The notes under the pieces were generated by a model that saw nothing but the letters and a program-made list of their open reading frames with translations, had not been told where the DNA came from and made no database searches. A stretch of 64,000 nucleotides of DNA from positions 2,417,001 through 2,481,000 of the forward strand of contig NZ_CP054916.1 in the NCBI RefSeq assembly GCF_013364155.1. The letters run 5' to 3'. This stretch comes from Streptomyces sp. NA02950. GTDB taxonomy: Bacteria > Actinomycetota > Actinomycetes > Streptomycetales > Streptomycetaceae. Positions 44,070-52,767 of the stretch are shown piece by piece; the stretch's first letter is position 1, and the number at the start of each line of letters is the position of its first letter. The translations under genes were made by a program, and so were the position numbers.

Positions 44070-46685
44070 GAGACGGGGGTCCACCGGCTCGGACTCCAGG
44101 GCGAGCACCGCGAAGACCGCCTCGTGGACGCGCCACAGCGGCTCGTCGTCGGCCAGCCGGTCCAGCGCCTCGAGGCCGAGCGCGTACTCCCGCAGCGCGA
44201 GGGAACGCTTGTGGCCGAGGTGGCGCACCCGCAGCCGCTCCAGGTTCTCCGGGCGGGTGTACTCCGGACCGTAGATGATGCGCAGATACTCGCGGCCACG
44301 GCATTTGACGCCCGGCTGGACCAGTCGGCCGTCGCCCTTGCGCACAAAGCCCTGGAGCGGCTTGACGACCATGCCCTCGCCGCCCGCCGCCGTCAGGTCC
44401 AGCCACCACTGGACACCGGCGGCGCGGGACGCGTCGTCCTCGGTGTCGACGACCAGCCGGCGGGTGGGGGCCAGCAGCCGCTTCCCCCGCTCCGGAGCGC
44501 CGTCGCCCGGCTCATCGGCCTCGACCATCCGGTCGATCAGCGCGAGTTGCCGGTCGTGCGCGAGCGCGGCGAGGCTGCGGCCCTGGACGGCAAGGATCTG
44601 GAACGGCGCCATCCGGACACCCTCCAGCCCGTCGACGGACCAGCAGTAGCGCCGGTAGGCGTCGGTGAACGCCGCCGCGTCCTCGGCCCGCCCCCGGTGC
44701 TTGTCGAGGAGCCCGGACACCTCCACCCCGCGCGCCGCCGCGCCCTCCAGCGCGGTGAGCACACCGGGGAGGACCGCGCGCGAGGCGGCGCCGACCGCCG
44801 CGTACTGGCTGCGCAACAGCCCCGCCGCCTTCAGCGACCACGGCATCAACTCGGCGTCCAGCAGCAGCCAGTCGGTGTCCAGCTCCTCCCAGAGCCCGGC
44901 GCCCTCCACGGCCCGGCCCACTCTGCGCAGCACGGTCTCGGTCAGCGCCGGGTCGTCGAAGAACGGCCGTCCGGTGCGGGTGTACACCATGCCCGACACC
45001 CCGTCCGGCACGTCGAAGCGCTTCCGCGCGACCTCCTCGTCACGGCAGACCAGGGCCACCGCGCGGGAGCCCATGTGCTTCTCCTCGCAGATCACCTCGC
45101 GCACCCCGTCGGCGTGGTAGGCGGCGAACGCCTCGGCCGGGTGCTCGAGATAGCCGTCCTCGGTGGAGGTGGCGCACGGCGCCATGGTGGGCGGGAGATA
45201 GCCGAGCAGCCGCGGGTCGACCGCGAAGCGGCTCATGACCTCCAGCGCCGCCGCCGCGTTCTCCTCCTTGACCGCGATCCGGCCCATGTGCCGGGTCTCC
45301 ACCACCCGGCGGCCCTGCACATCGCCCAGGTCCAGCGGACGGCCCTCGGCGCCGCCCGGAGCCTCGTTGGCCAGCGGTTTGACCGGCTCGTACCAGATCC
45401 GCTCGGCGGGGACGTCCACCAGCTCCCGCTCCGGCCACCGCAGCGCGGTCATCCGGCCGCCGAAGACACAGCCGGTGTCCAGGCAGATGGTGTTGTTCAG
45501 CCAGGAGGCCACGGGGGAGGGGGTGTGACCGTAGACGACGGCGGCGCGGCCCCGGTAGTCCTGGGCCCACGGATAGCGCACGGGCAGGCCGAACTCGTCG
45601 GTCTCACCGGTGGTGTCCCCGTACAGCGCGTGCGAGCGGACCCGGCCCGAGGTGCGGCCGTGGTACTTCTCGGGCAGCCCGGCGTGGCACACCACCAGCG
45701 CTCCGCCGTCCAGTACGTAGTGGCTGATCAGCGACTCGATGAAGACACGGACGCGGTCGCCGAACTCCGGGTCCTCGGTGTGCTCCCGCTCCAGCTGCTC
45801 CACGGTCTCGGCGAGGCCGTGGGTGACCTGGACCTTGCGGCCCTTGAGGTAACGGCCGAGCTTGTTCTCGTGGTTGCCGGGCACGCACAGCGCCGCTCCG
45901 GAGGCCACCATCCCCATCACCAGCCGCAGCACACCCGGGCTGTCGGGCCCGCGGTCGACGAGGTCGCCGACGAAGACCGCGGTACGGCCCTCGGAGTGGG
46001 TGGCGCCGACCGGTCGGCCGCGCTCGTCGCGGCGCAGGGCGTAGCCCAGCCTGCCGAGCAGGGTCTCCAGCTCGGAACGGCAGCCGTGGATGTCGCCGAT
46101 GATGTCGAAGGGACCGGTGAGGTGGCGCAGATCGTTGTAGCGGCGCTCGGTGGTGATCTCCGCGGCCTCGACCTCCTCGGCGCCGCGCAGGACGTGCACC
46201 TTGCGGAAACCCTCGCGTTCCAGGGACTTCAGGGAGCGGCGCAGCTCACGCCGCTGGCGCGGAATGACATGGGTGGGCATGTCGGCGCGGTCGGGCCGCG
46301 CCGCGTTACGCCGGGCGCATTCGCCCTCGGGGATGTCGAGGACGATGGCGACGGGGAGGACGTCGTGCTCGCGCGCGAGCTTGATCAGGCTGCGCCGGGC
46401 CTCGGACTGGACGTTGGTGGCGTCCACGACGGTCAACCGCCCGGCCGCGAGCCGCTTGCCCGCGATGTAGTGGAGGAGGTCGAAGGCGTCGGGGGTGGCG
46501 CTCTGGTCGTTCTCGTCGTCGGCGACCAGGCCGCGGCAGACGTCGGAGGAGACCACCTGGGTGGGCAGGAAGTGGCGCCGGGCGAAGGTGGACTTGCCGG
46601 AGCCGGTGGTGCCGACGAGGACCACGAGGGACAGGTCGGGCACGCTGAGGCTGCGCTTGACGGTGGTGACATCGGCGTCGGTCAT
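44067..46685 (-). CDS. pnkp: Polynucleotide kinase-phosphatase-ligase (RNA repair)
   Basis: An 872-aa end-healing and sealing enzyme for broken RNA, close to the 870-aa Clostridium thermocellum Pnkp. The kinase has P-loop GTTGSGKST (25-33). The metallophosphatase (about 185-420) shows GDIHGCRSE, GDLVDRGPDS, GNHENK and YGHTPSP. The ligase-like nucleotidyltransferase has Lys536 in EEKHMGSR and the C-terminal VKPLQGF. It makes 5'-PO4 and 3'-OH ends and seals with Hen1. It is coupled to hen1 by a 4-bp ATGA overlap. Its stop codon is supplied by a dispersed repeat. Confidence 0.95.
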   Translation of the reverse strand: MTDADVTTVKRSLSVPDLSLVVLVGTTGSGKSTFARRHFLPTQVVSSDVCRGLVADDENDQSATPDAFDLLHYIAGKRLAAGRLTVVDATNVQSEARRSLIKLAREHDVLPVAIVLDIPEGECARRNAARPDRADMPTHVIPRQRRELRRSLKSLEREGFRKVHVLRGAEEVEAAEITTERRYNDLRHLTGPFDIIGDIHGCRSELETLLGRLGYALRRDERGRPVGATHSEGRTAVFVGDLVDRGPDSPGVLRLVMGMVASGAALCVPGNHENKLGRYLKGRKVQVTHGLAETVEQLEREHTEDPEFGDRVRVFIESLISHYVLDGGALVVCHAGLPEKYHGRTSGRVRSHALYGDTTGETDEFGLPVRYPWAQDYRGRAAVVYGHTPSPVASWLNNTICLDTGCVFGGRMTALRWPERELVDVPAERIWYEPVKPLANEAPGGAEGRPLDLGDVQGRRVVETRHMGRIAVKEENAAAALEVMSRFAVDPRLLGYLPPTMAPCATSTEDGYLEHPAEAFAAYHADGVREVICEEKHMGSRAVALVCRDEEVARKRFDVPDGVSGMVYTRTGRPFFDDPALTETVLRRVGRAVEGAGLWEELDTDWLLLDAELMPWSLKAAGLLRSQYAAVGAASRAVLPGVLTALEGAAARGVEVSGLLDKHRGRAEDAAAFTDAYRRYCWSVDGLEGVRMAPFQILAVQGRSLAALAHDRQLALIDRMVEADEPGDGAPERGKRLLAPTRRLVVDTEDDASRAAGVQWWLDLTAAGGEGMVVKPLQGFVRKGDGRLVQPGVKCRGREYLRIIYGPEYTRPENLERLRVRHLGHKRSLALREYALGLEALDRLADDEPLWRVHEAVFAVLALESEPVDPRL

Positions 46686-48268
46686 GCGGCCGCCTCCTTC
46701 GCGGTCGTGGTGCTGGTGGTGTCGGTGGCGTCGACGGTGGTGCTGTCGGCACGGCCGGTGCCGTCGGCGCCGAGACGGAACAGGGCGAGCTGGGTGGGCG
46801 GCCCCACCTCGGGGTCGTCGGGGCCGACGGGACGGAACTCCACGGTGTAGCCGTGTCGTTCGGCGACCTCCCCGGCCCAGCCCCGGAACTCCTCCCGGGT
46901 CCACTCGAAGCGGTGATCGGGGTGGCGCGTCTTCCCGGCGGGCAGGGTCTCCCAGCGCACGTTGTACTCGACGTTGGGCGTGGTCACCACGACGGCCCGG
47001 GGCCGCGCGGCGCCGAACACGGCGTACTCCAGGGCGGGCAGCCGCGGCGGATCCACATGCTCGATCACTTCGCAGAGCACCGCCGCGTCGTAGCCGCGCA
47101 GCCTGCTGTCGGTGTACGCGAGAGACCCCTGCATCAGCTTCAGCCGGGCCGACTGCCGCTCGGACATCCGGTCCAGCCGCAGCCGCCGCGCCGTCTCGTT
47201 CAGCGCGCGCATCGAGACATCGACACCCACGATCTCGGTGAACCTCGCGTCCTTCAGCAGGGCGGCCAGCAACTGGCCCTGGCCGCAGCCGAGATCGAGC
47301 ACCCGGGCGGACTCGGTCCCGCGCAGGGCGTCGAGGATCGCCTCGCGCCGCCGTACCGCCAGCGGCACCGGCTTCCCGGTGTCCGCCGTCTCCTCCCCGC
47401 TCGCACCTCCCTCGGTCTTCTGTGTCCCTTCGTCCTCTTCCGTGGACTCGGCCGTGGTCTCGGCGACCGCGTTGTCGATCTCCTCCACCTCGGTGTCGTC
47501 CGCCTCGGCGAGCCGGGCCAGCTCCAGCCGCTCCAGCGCGCTGCGCGTCAGCGACCAGCGGCGGGCCAGATAGCGGCTGGTGATCAGCCGCTGCTCGGGG
47601 TGGCCCTCCAGCCAGCCCTCGCCGGACCGCAGCAGCTTGTCCACCTCGTCCGGGGCGACCCAGTAGTGCTTGGCGTCGTCCAGCACCGGCAGCAGCACAT
47701 ACAGATGACGCAGTGCGTCGGCCAGCCGCAGTTCGCCCTCCAGCACCAGCCGGACATACCGGGAGTCCCCCCACTCCGGGAACTCCTCGTCCAGCGCCAC
47801 CGGTTCGGCCGTCACCGCCCACCCGAGCGGTGTGAAGAGCCGCTCGACCAACTCGGCCCCACCGCGGGCGGGCAGCGCGGGCACCTCGATCCGCAGCGGC
47901 AGCGGCCGCTCCGGCAGCTCGGGCCGCGCCTTGCACTGCCCCCGCAGCGCGCTGGAGAAGACAGTGCTCAACGCCACGGCCAGCAGCGAGGAGGCGGCGT
48001 ACGGACGGTCGTTGACGTACTGGGCCAGCGCGGAGTCGGGCGCGCCGCCCCGGCCCTTGCCGCGGCCCCGCCGCACCAGCGCCACGGGGTCCACCTCCAG
48101 CATCAGCGCCGTGGTGCAGCGCTGGGCGGTCGCCTCGGGGTAGAGGACATGGGCGGTGCCGTGGGAGGTGGAGAACCGCTGCGCCTTGTCGGGGTGCTTG
48201 TGCAGCAGGAACCCGAGATCGGTCGCGGGGCGCTCATCGGTGCCGGTGGTTGTTATCGTCAAGAACAC
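46682..48268 (-). CDS. hen1: 3'-terminal RNA ribose 2'-O-methyltransferase Hen1
   Basis: A 528-aa partner of Pnkp. The N-terminal half (about 1-245) is the bacterial Hen1 N domain that contacts Pnkp. A disordered acidic linker (about 250-295, rich in E, T and D) follows. The SAM methyltransferase domain (about 300-500) has VLDLGCGQGQLL and the metal-binding set in CEVIEHVDPPR and HPDHRFEW. It methylates the 2'-OH at the break so repaired RNA, for example ribotoxin-cut tRNA, resists recutting. GTG 48268 starts FLTITTTG, the family N-terminus. A 23-bp tandem repeat lies in its upstream region. Confidence 0.94.
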   Translation of the reverse strand: MFLTITTTGTDERPATDLGFLLHKHPDKAQRFSTSHGTAHVLYPEATAQRCTTALMLEVDPVALVRRGRGKGRGGAPDSALAQYVNDRPYAASSLLAVALSTVFSSALRGQCKARPELPERPLPLRIEVPALPARGGAELVERLFTPLGWAVTAEPVALDEEFPEWGDSRYVRLVLEGELRLADALRHLYVLLPVLDDAKHYWVAPDEVDKLLRSGEGWLEGHPEQRLITSRYLARRWSLTRSALERLELARLAEADDTEVEEIDNAVAETTAESTEEDEGTQKTEGGASGEETADTGKPVPLAVRRREAILDALRGTESARVLDLGCGQGQLLAALLKDARFTEIVGVDVSMRALNETARRLRLDRMSERQSARLKLMQGSLAYTDSRLRGYDAAVLCEVIEHVDPPRLPALEYAVFGAARPRAVVVTTPNVEYNVRWETLPAGKTRHPDHRFEWTREEFRGWAGEVAERHGYTVEFRPVGPDDPEVGPPTQLALFRLGADGTGRADSTTVDATDTTSTTTAKEAAA

Positions 48269-48314
48269 CCGTCCGAGTATCGTCGCGCGCCGGCCGGGCT
48301 CCTAATACTTTCTC

Positions 48315-48420
48315 AGCACGGCGGTCACCACTCGCCCGGAACGACGATCACCACGTGCCGGGTACGGCGGTCACCGCTCGCCCAGCACGGCCGTCACGAT
48401 GTGCGCAGCACGGCGCTCAG
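48315..48420. repeat. Degenerate 23-bp tandem repeat between hen1 and mmuM
   Basis: Four full 23-bp units (starting 48315, 48338, 48361, 48384) plus a 14-base fifth share the core AGCACGGCGGTCACC. The fourth unit contains the mmuM stop codon (48394-48396) and the fifth is coding. It probably arose by slippage of the gene's 3' end. Confidence 0.8.
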
Positions 48421-49356
48421 TTCGGCGATCCGGTCCGGTCCCACCCGGCAGCAACCTCCGATGAGCCGCGCCCCGGCGTCCCGCCATGCCCGCACCCGGG
48501 GCGCGCCGAACGTCGGCCGCCCCCGCCAGCCACGTGCTCCGGCATCCCACTCCTCTCCGCTGTTCGGATAGACCACCACCGGCTTTCCGGTGGTGTCGGC
48601 CGCGATCTCCACGGCCCGGTCGGCGTCGTCCGGCGCACAGCAGTTGACCCCGACGGCGATCACCTGGTCGTTCCCGGCGGCCAGGGCGAACGCCTCGCTC
48701 AGGGGCTGCCCGGCCCGGGTGGCCTCCCCCGCGACGGTGTACGACAGCCAGACCGGCACCCCGCACCCCTCGGCGGCCCGCAGCAGCGCCACCGCCTCGT
48801 CGATGTCCGGCACGGTCTCCAGCGCCAGCACATCCGGTCCGGCACCGGCCAGGGCCTCGATCCGCGGCCGGTGGAACCGCTCCAACTCCTCCGCGCTCAG
48901 CCCATAGCGCCCGCGGTACTCGCTGCCGTCCGCCAGCATCGCGCCGTACGGACCGACGGAGGCGGCCACCCATCCCGGACCGGCCCCGGGGGCCCCGGCC
49001 GGACCCGGCTCCCCGCCGCCCGCCTCCCCACCGCCCGCCTCCTCGGCGGCGCTCCGGGCCAGCCGCACACTGCGCCGCAGCAGCTCCGTCGCCTCCTCCC
49101 GGCCCACCCCCCGGCGGGCGAACCCCTCATAGGTCGCCTGATAGCTGCTGGTGATCAGCACCTGTGCGCCCGCCCGCGCATACGCCGTGTGCGCGGCCTC
49201 GATCTGTCCCGGGTCGTCGGCGAGCAGCCGGGCCGACCAGAGGTCGTCGGCCAGATCGTTGCCCTGCGCCTCCAACTGGTTGGACAGCCCACCGTCGAGG
49301 ACGAGCGGTGGGCCTTCCACCAGTGCGGCGGTGAAGGACGTCGAACGAGCGGACAT
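48394..49356 (-). CDS. mmuM: Homocysteine S-methyltransferase
   Basis: A 320-aa zinc enzyme that makes methionine from homocysteine, usually with S-methylmethionine as donor. The zinc ligands are in GVNCCAPDD and LIGGCCRVGP; the substrate loop is LVLDGGLSNQLEAQG. A Gly/Ala/Pro/Glu-rich insertion (about 108-128) is unusual but common in Streptomyces. ATG 49356 follows AGGAG. It stands alone, downstream of the LLM oxidoreductase. Confidence 0.92.
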   Translation of the reverse strand: MSARSTSFTAALVEGPPLVLDGGLSNQLEAQGNDLADDLWSARLLADDPGQIEAAHTAYARAGAQVLITSSYQATYEGFARRGVGREEATELLRRSVRLARSAAEEAGGGEAGGGEPGPAGAPGAGPGWVAASVGPYGAMLADGSEYRGRYGLSAEELERFHRPRIEALAGAGPDVLALETVPDIDEAVALLRAAEGCGVPVWLSYTVAGEATRAGQPLSEAFALAAGNDQVIAVGVNCCAPDDADRAVEIAADTTGKPVVVYPNSGEEWDAGARGWRGRPTFGAPRVRAWRDAGARLIGGCCRVGPDRIAELSAVLRTS

Positions 49357-49376
49357 CACAGGTGCTCCTGGTGGTT

Positions 49377-49400
49377 CGGCCGGTCGGCCGGTCGGCCGGT
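49377..49400. repeat. 8-bp tandem repeat at the end of the LLM oxidoreductase gene
   Basis: Three copies of CGGCCGGT run into the stop codon of the oxidoreductase gene (TCA 49400-49402). Confidence 0.7.
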
Positions 49401-50323
49401 CAGCCCAGCTGGGCCTGGACCTGGGAGGAGATCAGCTCCAGGTGGTCGAGGTCGTCGAGGTCCAGGATCTGGAGGTAGATCCGGGACGCTCCGGCCTCCG
49501 TATAGCGACCGATCTTGTCCACAACCTCGGCCGGGGAGCCCGCCAGACCGTTCTCCTTCAGCTCCTCGACCTCCCTGCCGATCGCCCCGGCCCGCCGTGC
49601 GACCTCGGTGTTGTCCTTGCCTACGCAGGCCACCAGCGCGTTGGAGTACACCAGGTCGTCCCCCTTGCGCCCGGCGGCCTCGGCCGCCTCCCGCACCCGC
49701 CCGAACTGCCGCACACTGTCCTCGACCGAGGCGAAGGGCATGTTGAACTCAGCCGCGAACCGCGCGGCCAGCCGCGGGGTGCGGGTCGCCCCATGACCGC
49801 CGACCAGCACCGGCAGCCTGGACTGGGCGGGCTTGGGCAGCGCGGGCGAGTCGACCAGCTGGTAGTGGGTCCCGTCGTAGCTGTAGGTCTCGCCGACCGG
49901 TGTCTCCCACAGACCGGTGACGATCTCCAGCTGCTCTTCCAGCCGGGCGAACTTCTCCTTCGGGAACGGGATCCCGTAGGCCCGGTGCTCCTCCTCGAAC
50001 CAGCCCGCGCCCAGCCCCAGCTCGACCCGTCCGCCGGACATCTGGTCGACCTGCGCCACCTGGATCGCGAGCACGCCCGGCAACCGGAAGGTGGCGGCGG
50101 TCATCAGGGTGCCCAGCCGGATCCGCCGGGTCTCGCGGGCCAGCCCGGCCAGGGTGATCCACGCGTCGGACGGGCCCGGCAGCCCCTCGACACCGCCCAT
50201 GTGGAGATAGTGGTCCGAGCGGAAGAAGGCGTCGAAGCCCAGGGCTTCGGTGGCCTTGGCGACGGTCAGCAGGGTGTCGTAGCTCGCCCCCTGCTGGGGC
50301 TCGGTGAAGATGCGAAGATCCAT
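49400..50323 (-). CDS. LLM-class F420-dependent oxidoreductase
   Basis: A 307-aa luciferase-like TIM-barrel enzyme that probably uses coenzyme F420. It has LRIFTEPQQGASYDTL at the N-terminus, SDHYLHMGG, the GTLMTAATFRLPGVLA segment typical of the F420-binding sulphur-containing loop region, and RVELGLGAGWFEEEHRAYGIPFP. The substrate is unknown. ATG 50323 (MDLRIF) is preferred to 50332 by family N-termini. Confidence 0.88.
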   Translation of the reverse strand: MDLRIFTEPQQGASYDTLLTVAKATEALGFDAFFRSDHYLHMGGVEGLPGPSDAWITLAGLARETRRIRLGTLMTAATFRLPGVLAIQVAQVDQMSGGRVELGLGAGWFEEEHRAYGIPFPKEKFARLEEQLEIVTGLWETPVGETYSYDGTHYQLVDSPALPKPAQSRLPVLVGGHGATRTPRLAARFAAEFNMPFASVEDSVRQFGRVREAAEAAGRKGDDLVYSNALVACVGKDNTEVARRAGAIGREVEELKENGLAGSPAEVVDKIGRYTEAGASRIYLQILDLDDLDHLELISSQVQAQLG

Positions 50324-50341
50324 GCACTCCATCCTGCCTCG

Positions 50342-50827
50342 TCATGCCGCGCCACCCCACTCTCCACTCCATTCGCGCACCGTGAGGTGCCTGAGCATGC
50401 CGTGCACCCGGTCTCTCGCCTCGTCAGCCGCGTCGATCGCTTCCACGCACTGCCAGTACAGCGCCTCCTCCTCGGTGTTGGAGGCCACCCCGACCAGGGC
50501 GAACCCCGCCTCCGCGAGCAGATCCCCCAGCGCGAGCAGCACCTCTTTGGGATCTCGCACCTCCGACAGCTGCGCGGCCCGTAAACCGCCGCTGTGCAGC
50601 GCGGGGTGGTGCAATGCGGGGTGGAAGAGGGCACCCCGCGCCCTGCCACCCGCCTCACACAGCCCTCGCGCCTCGGCCCGCGCCGCCGCCGGGCCGCTGA
50701 CCACGAAATATCCGCCTACCGCCTCTGCCAGTGCCTGGACCTGCCAGGCTTCGGCCACGATGTCGTGCACGCTCCCGGCCTTTGCCAGGGCGTGCCGCGT
50801 GACACCGATCAGCCGCATCGCGTCCAT
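50342..50827 (-). CDS. Uncharacterised actinobacterial protein (possibly DUF6099)
   Basis: A 161-aa mostly helical soluble protein with no catalytic motif I recognise. It begins MDAMRLIGVTRHALAKAG and ends in a Trp/Gly-rich tail. ATG 50827 has GAGAGGGG upstream. I believe related proteins are listed as DUF6099, but I am not certain. It lies 18 bp before the LLM oxidoreductase on the same strand and may be co-transcribed. Confidence 0.65.
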   Translation of the reverse strand: MDAMRLIGVTRHALAKAGSVHDIVAEAWQVQALAEAVGGYFVVSGPAAARAEARGLCEAGGRARGALFHPALHHPALHSGGLRAAQLSEVRDPKEVLLALGDLLAEAGFALVGVASNTEEEALYWQCVEAIDAADEARDRVHGMLRHLTVREWSGEWGGAA

Positions 50828-50871
50828 GCCCCGTTCCCCTCTCAACGGATTTCCCGCACCCGTCACTCCTC

Positions 50872-50975
50872 CACTACCCAGAGTGATGACTAACAGGCCG
50901 AAAAGCTAGGGGAATTCAGGAATCTGTTGACAACAGTTGCGTTGTGGATAACTCAATCACTACCGAGAGTGATGA
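50872..50975. repeat. 18-bp direct repeat pair around a DnaA-box-like 9-mer
   Basis: CACTACCCAGAGTGATGA (50872-50889) and CACTACCGAGAGTGATGA (50958-50975) differ at one base and lie 86 bp apart. The second includes the MazG-like stop codon. Between them TTGACA (50927-50932) and TGTGGATAA (50943-50951, complement TTATCCACA) occur in unusually AT-rich sequence. Confidence 0.7.
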
Positions 50976-51418
50976 TCAGAGTCCGTGGGGGCCGCCGCCG
51001 GGAACCGTCCCTCATTGCGGTCGATCTTCGCGGAGAGCGCGGCGAGCGCGTCGATCCCCAACACTTCGCAGAACTGGAGCAGATAGGCGAGTACATCGGC
51101 GACCTCGTCCTCCACCCGGGCCGCCTGCCCCGCGTCCTCCATCACCCGCGCCGACTGCTCCGGCGTCAGCCACTGGAAGATCTCCACCAGCTCCGAGGCC
51201 TCGACGCTCAGCGCCGCCGCGAGGTTCTTGGGGGTGTGGTATCGCTGCCAGTCGCGCACCGCCGCGAAGGTGGCCAGCCTGCGCTGCAGCCCCGCCACAT
51301 CGAGGCCGTCGGACCGCCGCCCGGACTCGGACGACCCGCCCTCGACCGCCTCGCTCGTGGGGGACGCGTGCTCAGGGAACTCGTTCTCAGGAACGTCGTG
51401 CTCAGGGGACTCGCTCAC
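50960..51418 (-). CDS. MazG-like nucleotide pyrophosphohydrolase
   Basis: A 152-aa all-alpha NTP pyrophosphatase (RS21-C6/dCTPase branch) that hydrolyses non-canonical NTPs to NMP and PPi. The catalytic acidic residues are in ALSVEASELVEIFQW and VEDEVADVLAYLL, and the substrate motif is WQRYHTPKNLA. The first 40 residues are disordered. It overlaps the end of the ATPase gene by 17 bp. Confidence 0.88.
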   Translation of the reverse strand: MSESPEHDVPENEFPEHASPTSEAVEGGSSESGRRSDGLDVAGLQRRLATFAAVRDWQRYHTPKNLAAALSVEASELVEIFQWLTPEQSARVMEDAGQAARVEDEVADVLAYLLQFCEVLGIDALAALSAKIDRNEGRFPAAAPTDSDHHSR

Positions 51419-52556
51419 GCCCCAGGTCTACCACCGTGACGGGGGCGCCCCCCATCGCCCCCGTCACGTCCCCCACCGTCCCCACGAGCCGGATGTGCCC
51501 CCGTGCGCACATCCGGGCCGCCACCCCCAGCAGTTCCCGGGCCTGCCGCCGGTCCAGACACCGGTCGAACCCGTCGGCCAGCACCGTCAGCACCTGACGC
51601 GCGGGCAGCACATCGGCCGCCGGGTCCACCGCCAGCACCCCCGGCCCGGTCAGCAGCACCAGCGCGAGCGCGATGTAGCGCAGCTCACCGTCCCCCAGCC
51701 GCTCCACCGGCATGGCCCCCAGCGGCCCCTGTTCCAGCAGGGCGCGCACCACCCCGTCCGCGCGCCCCTCCGTCACCAGGCCCTCGACCGGCCCCGCGCA
51801 CCCCGCCCGGACCGCCGCGACCAGCGCCGCGTGGCGGCTGCCGCACTCCCGGCTGGTCCGTCGCAGCACCGCCGCCAGGTTCTCGCAGCCGCCGCGTAAC
51901 CGGCCGTCGCGCGGCGGCGCCGGTGCCCGCATCCGCTCCGGCCGCGGATCGCAGGGGAAGACCGAGCGCAGCGCGATGACAACCTGCTCGGCGGCGGACA
52001 GCGCCAGCCGCTGCCCCTCCGTGGTGCCCGCCACCCGCAGCGGCAGCAGTGAGGTGGCCAGCCGGTCGTCGGGCAGCGGAGCGCGGGTGACCGCGACCGC
52101 CCCGGCGGTGTGCCAGGCCGCCTGGACACAGCGCCGCCCGGGGTCGCGCAGCGCCGTCTCCAGCAGGGTCTCCCCCGCGCCGGTCAGCCGCTCGCCCACG
52201 ATCCGCAGCTCGGGCTCGGCCTGCACGGCCACGTCCAGCCGCACCGGCCCGACCGGACCGTCCACCGTGCAGCCGATCCGGAAGCCCCGCCGCCCCTGCC
52301 GGTCCGGCCGTGCCCAGCGCGGGATGTACGCCGCCGGATCGCGGAACACCTCCGGGAGCCGGGCACCGCCCGCGAGCCGCGCGAGCGCCGCGTACGCCTC
52401 CAGCACACCGGACTTGCCGCTGCCGCTCGGACCGGAGATCAGGGTCAGCGGGCCCAGCGAGAAGGCGGCACGGCGGTGCCTTTTGAAGGCCGAAAGTCTC
52501 AACTCGGAGACGATGGGCCGCAGTTCGGTCCTGGGCAGCAGCCCCGATGCGCTCAT
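51402..52556 (-). CDS. SMC/RecF-like AAA ATPase
   Basis: A 384-aa ATPase of the ABC/SMC type. It has Walker A GPSGSGKSG near residue 41, the signature-like LGDGELRYIALALVLL near 290, and a Walker B region GPGVLAVDPAA in which the usual DE is DP, so hydrolysis may be weak. It lacks the long coiled coils of true SMC proteins. Such proteins (AAA_21-like) act in DNA repair or as effectors. It is coupled to the MazG-like gene, suggesting nucleotide-pool or repair work. Confidence 0.75.
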   Translation of the reverse strand: MSASGLLPRTELRPIVSELRLSAFKRHRRAAFSLGPLTLISGPSGSGKSGVLEAYAALARLAGGARLPEVFRDPAAYIPRWARPDRQGRRGFRIGCTVDGPVGPVRLDVAVQAEPELRIVGERLTGAGETLLETALRDPGRRCVQAAWHTAGAVAVTRAPLPDDRLATSLLPLRVAGTTEGQRLALSAAEQVVIALRSVFPCDPRPERMRAPAPPRDGRLRGGCENLAAVLRRTSRECGSRHAALVAAVRAGCAGPVEGLVTEGRADGVVRALLEQGPLGAMPVERLGDGELRYIALALVLLTGPGVLAVDPAADVLPARQVLTVLADGFDRCLDRRQARELLGVAARMCARGHIRLVGTVGDVTGAMGGAPVTVVDLGRERVP

Positions 52557-52714
52557 GCCTGGAACATATCCCTGGAATATACCGGCGAACCGTTACGCCT
52601 TCCGTATCTTCCTACCATCGGGGGATAAGGGCGGTTACCAAAGATGACTCTGAGCACGCAGAGGGCCGAAGAAAATGGAGTGGCCGGTGTGACCACACGT
52701 ACGGAAGGCTCGGG

Positions 52715-52744
52715 AACAGCAACAGCAACAGCAACAGCAACAGC
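52715..52744. repeat. Hexanucleotide repeat (AACAGC)5 in the DUF402 leader
   Basis: Five perfect AACAGC copies end 23 bp before the DUF402 start codon, just upstream of the ribosome site GGGAGAG. Confidence 0.9.
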
Positions 52745-52767
52745 GACACGGGGAGAGCGAGCACACC

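Noticed and set aside
44124..46850. 908-codon plus-strand frame opposite pnkp
   Set aside because: Shadow frame lacking motifs; all Pnkp motifs are on the minus strand.
48315..48420. CRISPR-like array upstream of hen1
   Set aside because: Units are contiguous and degenerate with no unique spacers, so they are ordinary tandem repeats.
50943..50951. Replication origin suggested by a perfect DnaA box
   Set aside because: Only one box is present, of the E. coli rather than Streptomyces type, with no dnaA or dnaN nearby.
52715..52744. CRISPR-like array
   Set aside because: Simple hexamer repeats without spacers; no cas genes in the window.
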